Part shown: positions 6,365 through 9,759 of the stretch, in pieces | Numbering within the stretch: position 1 is the stretch's first letter | Layout of the letters: each line of letters starts with the position of its first letter | Assembly: GCA_031969915.1 (NCBI GenBank) | Contig: DALYJJ010000193.1 | Span: 1-9,759 of the forward strand | Direction of reading: 5' to 3' | Origin: DALYJJ01 sp031969915 | Lineage (GTDB): Bacteria; Acidobacteriota; Terriglobia; Bryobacterales; Bryobacteraceae | DNA: 9,759 nucleotides | The notes under the pieces: model-generated | Databases searched by the model: none | What the model saw: only the letters and a program-made list of their open reading frames with translations | Told to the model about the DNA's origin: nothing | Translations under genes and position numbers: made by a program

Positions 6365-7477
6365 ATGCGTGCTGCACAACCGATCTTGATTGCCGCCTGC
6401 TGTCTGGCCTTGGCCGCCCAGCAACCATCCTCGTCGCCCGTTCCGAAAGCGCCGCCGGGCGCGACGCCGGGCGCGGCGGACCAGGACATCACTATTCGCA
6501 CCACGGTAAACGTGGTTGTCGCGCCCGTGACCGTGACCGATAAGGACGGCCGCCATATCAACGGGCTGGAGCCGCACGACTTCCGCCTGTACGACAACGA
6601 GACCCTGCAGAAGATCAACGAAGACATCGCCTTCCAGCCGCTCAGCCTGGTGGTGGCGGTGCAGGCCAACTGGCGGGTGGACGCGTTGCTGCCGAAGATC
6701 CAGAAGATCGGGCCGCTGTTCAGCCAGTTGTTGCTGGGCGAATCCGGTGAGGTAGCGGTGGTTTCGTTCGATCACCAGATTCGGGTGCGGCAGGACTTCA
6801 CGGCGGACGCGGACCTGATTTCGAAGGCCTTCGAGAACATCAAGGCGGGCAGTAACACGTCCGCCATGGTGGACGCGGTGAGCCGCGCTTCGCGGATGCT
6901 GCGGCGGCGCCCCGACAACCGCCGGAAAGTGATTCTCCTAATCAGCGAAACGCGGGACGGGGGCAGCGAAGGCAAACTCCGCGAGGCCATCACGGACCTG
7001 CAATTGGCGAACATCAGCCTCTACTCGGTGAACATGAACCGCATGGTCACCAATCTGACGCAGCGCCCCGGGGTCCCGCGTCCTTCCTCCATCCCCACCA
7101 CCGCGATGCGGCTGCCGCCCGGGGCCGCCGTGACTCCCGACACCGTGGCGAGCCTGACCGGCGCGCCTGGCCAGGCCGCCGACTTCGCGCCGCTGCTCAA
7201 GGAGATCATGCTCGGCGTGAAGGCCATTTTCGTGGACAACCCGGTGGAAGTGTTCACCAAGTACACGGGCGGCCGTGAGTACTCTTTCTTCAGGCAGAAC
7301 GATCTGGAGAAGGCGATTGCGGATATCAGCGAGGAGCTTCGCGCGCAGTACCTGTTGAGTTACAGCCCGAATAACAAGATTCAGGGCGGGTACCACGAGA
7401 TTCGCGTCGAGGTAACCCGCCCTGGTTTAATCATTCGCACCCGGCCCGGCTATTGGATGGCTGCGGTGCCCGAATAG
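6365..7477 (+). CDS. Secreted VWA-like protein, acidobacterial VWFA-related family
   Basis: A 370-aa exported protein. Residues 1-18 look like a signal peptide with a likely signal peptidase I site after ALA. An IAAC sequence at 9-12 resembles a lipobox, but the hydrophobic stretch before it is short. A Pro/Ala-rich linker (about 21-38) leads to a beta segment, TTVNVVVAPVTVTDKDGRHI, typical of the acidobacterial VWFA-related family. The VWA domain spans about 92-300. Where a metal site would read DxSxS the sequence is QANWR (100-104), and the later DG motif is replaced by ISETRDGGS. The C-terminal part ends in LRAQYLLSYSPNN and RTRPGYW, as in relatives. The ATG at 6365 is chosen for its signal peptide; it follows the mogA/moaB stop by 19 bases with only a poor AAGAAG before it. 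The function of the family is unknown. Confidence 0.88.
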   Translation: MRAAQPILIAACCLALAAQQPSSSPVPKAPPGATPGAADQDITIRTTVNVVVAPVTVTDKDGRHINGLEPHDFRLYDNETLQKINEDIAFQPLSLVVAVQANWRVDALLPKIQKIGPLFSQLLLGESGEVAVVSFDHQIRVRQDFTADADLISKAFENIKAGSNTSAMVDAVSRASRMLRRRPDNRRKVILLISETRDGGSEGKLREAITDLQLANISLYSVNMNRMVTNLTQRPGVPRPSSIPTTAMRLPPGAAVTPDTVASLTGAPGQAADFAPLLKEIMLGVKAIFVDNPVEVFTKYTGGREYSFFRQNDLEKAIADISEELRAQYLLSYSPNNKIQGGYHEIRVEVTRPGLIIRTRPGYWMAAVPE

Positions 7478-7529
7478 GCGCCGCGCCTCCGCTCAGAGCC
7501 ACAGGAGAATGGAAGGAGAGGAACGCTGC

Positions 7530-7583
7530 ATGTGTGTAGCGTATCCCGTTTGCGCCCGCCTGAACAGATTACGAGCGGCCTAG
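7530..7583 (+). CDS. Possible 17-codon small ORF in the convergent gap
   Basis: An ATG at 7530 opens 17 codons (MCVAYPVCARLNRLRAA) ending in TAG at 7581. It is preceded by AAGGAGAGG (7513-7521), a purine-rich ribosome-binding-like stretch about 8 bases from the ATG. An in-frame ATG at 7509 would add MEGEERC, but the AGGAG before it is only one base away. The stop lies inside a candidate hairpin. The peptide has two Cys, or three from the upstream start, and no signal or membrane segment. No gene follows on the same strand (clpS is convergent), so it is not an obvious leader peptide. I do not recognise it; chance is quite possible. Confidence 0.22.
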   Translation: MCVAYPVCARLNRLRAA

Positions 7584-7601
7584 CGGTACCGTACTAAGGC
7601 C
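7577..7601. terminator. Candidate hairpin between convergent genes
   Basis: GGCCTAG (7577-7583) can pair with CTAAGGCC (7594-7601) with one bulged A, around a 10-base centre containing the palindrome CGGTACCG. An alternative pairing joins GCCTAG (7578-7583) with CTAGGC (7606-7611). It lies between the ends of the VWA gene and the clpS-like gene, where a bidirectional terminator would be expected, but neither side has a T-run, so the call is weak. Confidence 0.28.
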
Positions 7602-7605
7602 CTCC

Positions 7606-7941
7606 CTAGGCTTCCCGCGGCGCGCCCGCCGGTTCCAGGATCGCCTTCATGGAACCGCGGCTGTTCTTCATGCGCCAATCCGGACCGTAGGCGTGGATCT
7701 GGTCGCGGCCGAACTCCGCCTGAGGAAGCTCGCAGGTGATCACGATGGTCCGGCCCGTGGTGTCCACTTCCACGGCGTTCCGGTAGGCCTGTTCCATGGT
7801 GTGGCAGAAGACCTTCTGCAGCATCTCGATGACGTAGTCGTAGGTGTGTTCGTCGTCGTCCAGAAGGACCACGTGATAGAGAGGTGTGAGCTTATCCTTC
7901 TCTACCGTTTCAATGTCTGGAGAGATGACCGTGTCAGGCAT
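7606..7941 (-). CDS. ClpS-like adaptor, non-canonical
   Basis: A 111-aa protein with a flexible N-terminus (about 1-20) followed by a ClpS core. It contains YHVVLLDDDEHTYDYVIEML at 22-41, where E. coli ClpS has ...LNNDDYTPMEFVVEVL, then a helix and VDTTGRTIV at about 59-67. Canonical ClpS delivers N-degron substrates to ClpAP. By eye alignment, E. coli Asn34 corresponds to Asp28 and the α-amino-binding His66 to Asp60. The C-terminal part, with QIHAYGPDW and RGSMKAILEPA, is also unlike E. coli ClpS and resembles a divergent branch I recall from Planctomycetes and Acidobacteria. It may bind Clp ATPase without classical N-end recognition. The ATG at 7941 has GAAGAAG upstream and lies 24 bases after the Nudix stop. 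No clpA or clpC is nearby. The ClpS fold is near certain; function is open, so no symbol is given. Confidence 0.88.
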   Translation of the reverse strand: MPDTVISPDIETVEKDKLTPLYHVVLLDDDEHTYDYVIEMLQKVFCHTMEQAYRNAVEVDTTGRTIVITCELPQAEFGRDQIHAYGPDWRMKNSRGSMKAILEPAGAPREA

Positions 7942-7965
7942 CTGATCGGCTTCTTCGATGGTAGC

Positions 7966-8370
7966 TTAGAGCCGCACTCGCCCGCGCGAGAGTCTTTGCA
8001 CGAAATCCAGGTCGCCGTCGAGGAAATCGTACTCCGGCAGCCGCTCCGGGGGCACCCAGGCGATTTGCTCGAATTCGTGGGCGACAGGGTCGCCGCTGAA
8101 CGCCTCGACCCGGAAGAAGATGATCAGGATGGGGGCCCGTTTCGGATAGGCGTGTTCGTAGCGTGCGACCTCCGGGCCGATGCGGGCTTCCACCTGGAGT
8201 TCCTCCTGAAGTTCGCGCGCCAGAGCCGCGCGGGGCGATTCGCCGCTCTCCACCTTGCCGCCCGGAAACTCCCATTTCAACGGGTGGCGGTCATTGCGCT
8301 TGCGTTGGCCGATGAGCACCTGGCCGTCCCGTTCGATCAGCGCGGCAACCACCAGAATCGGCTTACGCAA
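7966..8370 (-). CDS. Nudix hydrolase, MutT-like
   Basis: A 134-aa (d)NTP pyrophosphohydrolase-like protein. The Nudix box runs from Gly38 to Val60: GKVESGE, seven residues, then RELQEELQV. The catalytic REUxEE is intact, but the usual Gly before the last hydrophobic residue is Gln59. WEFPGGK just before the box is typical of the MutT (8-oxo-dGTPase) group, so nucleotide-pool cleaning is likely but not proven. Homologous sequence begins at KPILVVAALIERDG, and the only suitable start there is TTG. TTG at 8370 has AAGG nine bases upstream, whereas TTG at 8376 is too close to it. The gene therefore overlaps the radical SAM stop by 8 bases. The frame is open farther upstream only as a shadow of the radical SAM gene. 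Confidence 0.9.
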   Translation of the reverse strand: MRKPILVVAALIERDGQVLIGQRKRNDRHPLKWEFPGGKVESGESPRAALARELQEELQVEARIGPEVARYEHAYPKRAPILIIFFRVEAFSGDPVAHEFEQIAWVPPERLPEYDFLDGDLDFVQRLSRGRVRL

Positions 8371-9562
8371 GCTCAAGCGCCTTGAACTGTTCGAGTTCTG
8401 TCGCGGGCAGTTCGTCGAACCGCTCCGAGCGTTGCTTGTACCAGAGCCAGGGGATCTCAAAGAGCTGCACACGGGGCGAGAATTTCGAACTCTCCTGAAT
8501 GAAGCAGCTATGCGTGCACCAGCAGTTCGCCTCCGGGATCGCCGCCACTTCAGAGCGCATGGCCGCGGAGGCGAGCGCCGCGCTCACGTCGTAGTCGAAG
8601 TCCGCGAGGCGCCCCACCACACCCCGCATTTCGCAGGCGCGAAACGCCCCGTTGTGATCGACGACGATCGAAGTCTCACCCGCGGTGCAGGGCATGGGCC
8701 AGGCCTTCGGGCCTTCGAAGCAACGCTCTTGCAGTTCGAAGTGGAAGCGCAGGTTGCCGAGATAGTACATCTCGCCCAGCCTGCGGATGCCGGGCGGCAG
8801 ATGAGCGAACAGCTTCTTCGCGTACGCGCGGTGAAACGGCATCAGTTGGCGATGCAGCGAACGGACCTGATCCGCGGTCAGGCGCTTGAGCGACGGATCC
8901 GGCGCCTGGCCGCGCACGACCTCGAAGTACTGGCCGTCGATGCCGCCGCGGCCGAGCAGGTGCAGGCCAAGGCGCACGATCTCCTGATAGTTCTCGCGAG
9001 TGATCACCGTCAGGACATTGCGGCGCAGACGGCGGACGCCGCGATAGCGCGCCTCGGCGGCTTCCATGGTGGCGAGGGTGCGGGCGAAGTTGTTCGGCAC
9101 GCCCCGGATGGCGTCGTGCGTGTTCGCCAGGCCGTCCAGAGAAAAGTTCAGATCGATCGAGACCTCGGGCGCCAATTCCAGCATGCGGTCCACGGACCGG
9201 AAGAGCTTCTCCGGCAGCAGTCCATTGGTGGGAAGGTTCACGTTGCGGACGCCGTTATGCCGCGCGAACAGGCCCACGATCTCGGCGAGTTCCTCGCGCA
9301 GGAAGGGCTCGCCGCCGGAGAGCCAGAGCTTCTCAAAGGGCGGCGCGGTCTCCGCGAGCCGCCGGATCTGGTCGAACGTCAGGTCGTCGCGGCTGTTCAA
9401 CTTGTCGAAGTAGAAACAGGTCCGGCACAGCGAATTGCAGCGCGAGGTGACAAAGAGAAACAGCGACCGGAACTGCTTCGGCCGCACGCGCTGCTTTACG
9501 ATGGGAAAGTACTCTCGCCAGCCCGCCACTCTCTGCATTGAAGCACAGGCGGGCGGGCCCAC
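8363..9562 (-). CDS. Radical SAM enzyme with C-terminal auxiliary-cluster-like cysteines
   Basis: A protein of up to 399 aa. The SAM-binding [4Fe-4S] motif CNSLCRTC (CX3CX2C) is at 42-49, the SAM-contacting GGEP at 83-86 and NLPTNG at 109-114, followed by NFSLDG, forming the partial TIM barrel. The C-terminal third has Cys281, Cys292, Cys310 and a CWCTHSC group (347, 349, 353), resembling SPASM/twitch domains that hold extra Fe-S clusters. CEMRG at 310-314 is also typical of such domains. I cannot name the substrate or product. The longest start is GTG at 9562; ATG at 9538 would drop eight residues and neither has a Shine-Dalgarno sequence. It is the first gene of a minus-strand operon with the Nudix and ClpS-like genes and is divergent from an Fe-S scaffold gene 7 bases away. 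Confidence 0.92.
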   Translation of the reverse strand: MGPPACASMQRVAGWREYFPIVKQRVRPKQFRSLFLFVTSRCNSLCRTCFYFDKLNSRDDLTFDQIRRLAETAPPFEKLWLSGGEPFLREELAEIVGLFARHNGVRNVNLPTNGLLPEKLFRSVDRMLELAPEVSIDLNFSLDGLANTHDAIRGVPNNFARTLATMEAAEARYRGVRRLRRNVLTVITRENYQEIVRLGLHLLGRGGIDGQYFEVVRGQAPDPSLKRLTADQVRSLHRQLMPFHRAYAKKLFAHLPPGIRRLGEMYYLGNLRFHFELQERCFEGPKAWPMPCTAGETSIVVDHNGAFRACEMRGVVGRLADFDYDVSAALASAAMRSEVAAIPEANCWCTHSCFIQESSKFSPRVQLFEIPWLWYKQRSERFDELPATELEQFKALELA

Positions 9563-9568
9563 GCGTGC

Positions 9569-9574
9569 AATGTA
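9569..9574 (-). promoter_or_regulatory. Candidate -10 element of the radical SAM operon
   Basis: On the minus strand TACATT matches TATAAT at 4 of 6 positions and ends 6 bases before the GTG at 9562, so transcription could start at the GTG itself. A TTGAAG (9601-9596) is 21 bases upstream, too far for a normal -35. The element overlaps the ATG of the divergent scaffold gene. Weak, based on spacing. Confidence 0.2.
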
Positions 9575-9759
9575 CAGCGAGCGGCTATTAGATCACTTCA
9601 AGAACCCCCGTCATGTGGGCGAACTGGCTCCGCCCGCGGTGTGTGTCCAGGTGTCGAACCCCGCCTGCGGAGATACGCTGCGCCTGTCTGTGCTCTTCGA
9701 AGGCGGGCGCGCGGTGCAGGTGCGGTTCCAGACGCGGGGCTGCACGGCTTCGATTGCCG
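9570..9759 (+). CDS. IscU/NifU-like Fe-S cluster assembly scaffold (5' part only)
   Basis: The frame opens at the ATG at 9570 and runs off the right edge after 63 codons. It begins MYSERLLDHFKNPRHVGEL, the standard start of the NifU N-terminal/IscU family, then NPACGDTLRL with the first cluster-ligand Cys33 and the conserved Asp35, and RGCTASIA with Cys58, the second ligand. The third Cys lies beyond the window. Such proteins build [2Fe-2S] or [4Fe-4S] clusters and pass them to target enzymes. It is divergent from the radical SAM gene, with only 7 bases between the ATG and the GTG. No Shine-Dalgarno sequence is seen. IscU, SufU and NifU forms cannot be told apart from this fragment, so no symbol is given. 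Confidence 0.9.
   Translation, partial: MYSERLLDHFKNPRHVGELAPPAVCVQVSNPACGDTLRLSVLFEGGRAVQVRFQTRGCTASIA

Noticed and set aside
6365..6400. Lipoprotein signal (IAAC) in the VWA-like protein
   Set aside because: The hydrophobic stretch before the Cys is only about five residues, too short for a usual lipoprotein signal; cleavage after ALA at about 18 is more likely, though not excluded.
7478..7605. A known riboswitch or attachment site in the convergent gap
   Set aside because: No recognisable aptamer core or direct repeats, and no mobile-element gene on either side.
8255..9541. A plus-strand open frame of over 400 codons opposite the radical SAM gene
   Set aside because: High-GC antisense shadow: its sequence is His/Arg/Glu-rich without recognisable motifs, while the minus strand holds a clear radical SAM protein with all motifs.

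Overview
The window is a gene-dense stretch of a GC-rich bacterial chromosome, most likely an acidobacterium of the Solibacter/Bryobacter type. The strongest hint is the gene at 6365-7477, whose sequence matches the 'VWFA-related Acidobacterial domain' family. The pyrR-pyrB-pyrC order, the IscU-like scaffold and a divergent ClpS also fit. Assignment is by pattern recognition only. No gene-free stretch exceeds 130 bases, and I see no tRNA, rRNA, IS element, CRISPR array or phage gene.

Layout, left to right. (1) A minus-strand operon read from 4136 down to the left edge: pyrR, pyrB, pyrC and a UPF0182 seven-helix membrane protein cut by the window edge. Gaps are only 1-2 bases. PyrB and PyrC catalyse steps 2 and 3 of de novo UMP synthesis and PyrR is the usual regulator; UPF0182 has no known role in that pathway. 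(2) A 51-bp divergent region (4137-4187), probably with overlapping promoters. (3) A plus-strand molybdenum-cofactor operon: moeA, moaC and a mogA/moaB-type gene, with ATGA and GTGA stop/start overlaps, followed 19 bp later by a secreted VWA-like protein whose metal site looks lost. (4) A 128-bp convergent gap (7478-7605) with a possible 17-codon ORF and a hairpin. (5) A minus-strand operon read from about 9562 down to 7606: a radical SAM enzyme with a cysteine-rich C-terminal region, a Nudix hydrolase that probably starts at TTG inside the end of the radical SAM gene, and a non-canonical ClpS-like adaptor. (6) Diverging from it, an IscU/NifU-type Fe-S scaffold gene that runs off the right edge.

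The housekeeping genes are ordinary. The part closest to an undescribed system is the radical SAM / Nudix / ClpS-like cluster back to back with an Fe-S scaffold gene. Its ClpS-like member, by eye alignment, carries Asp at two positions where E. coli ClpS uses Asn and His to hold the N-terminal amino group of its substrates. The second point of interest is PyrR: its gene has almost no leader, and several residues equivalent to the RNA-contacting positions of Bacillus PyrR are changed, so classical mRNA attenuation looks unlikely here.
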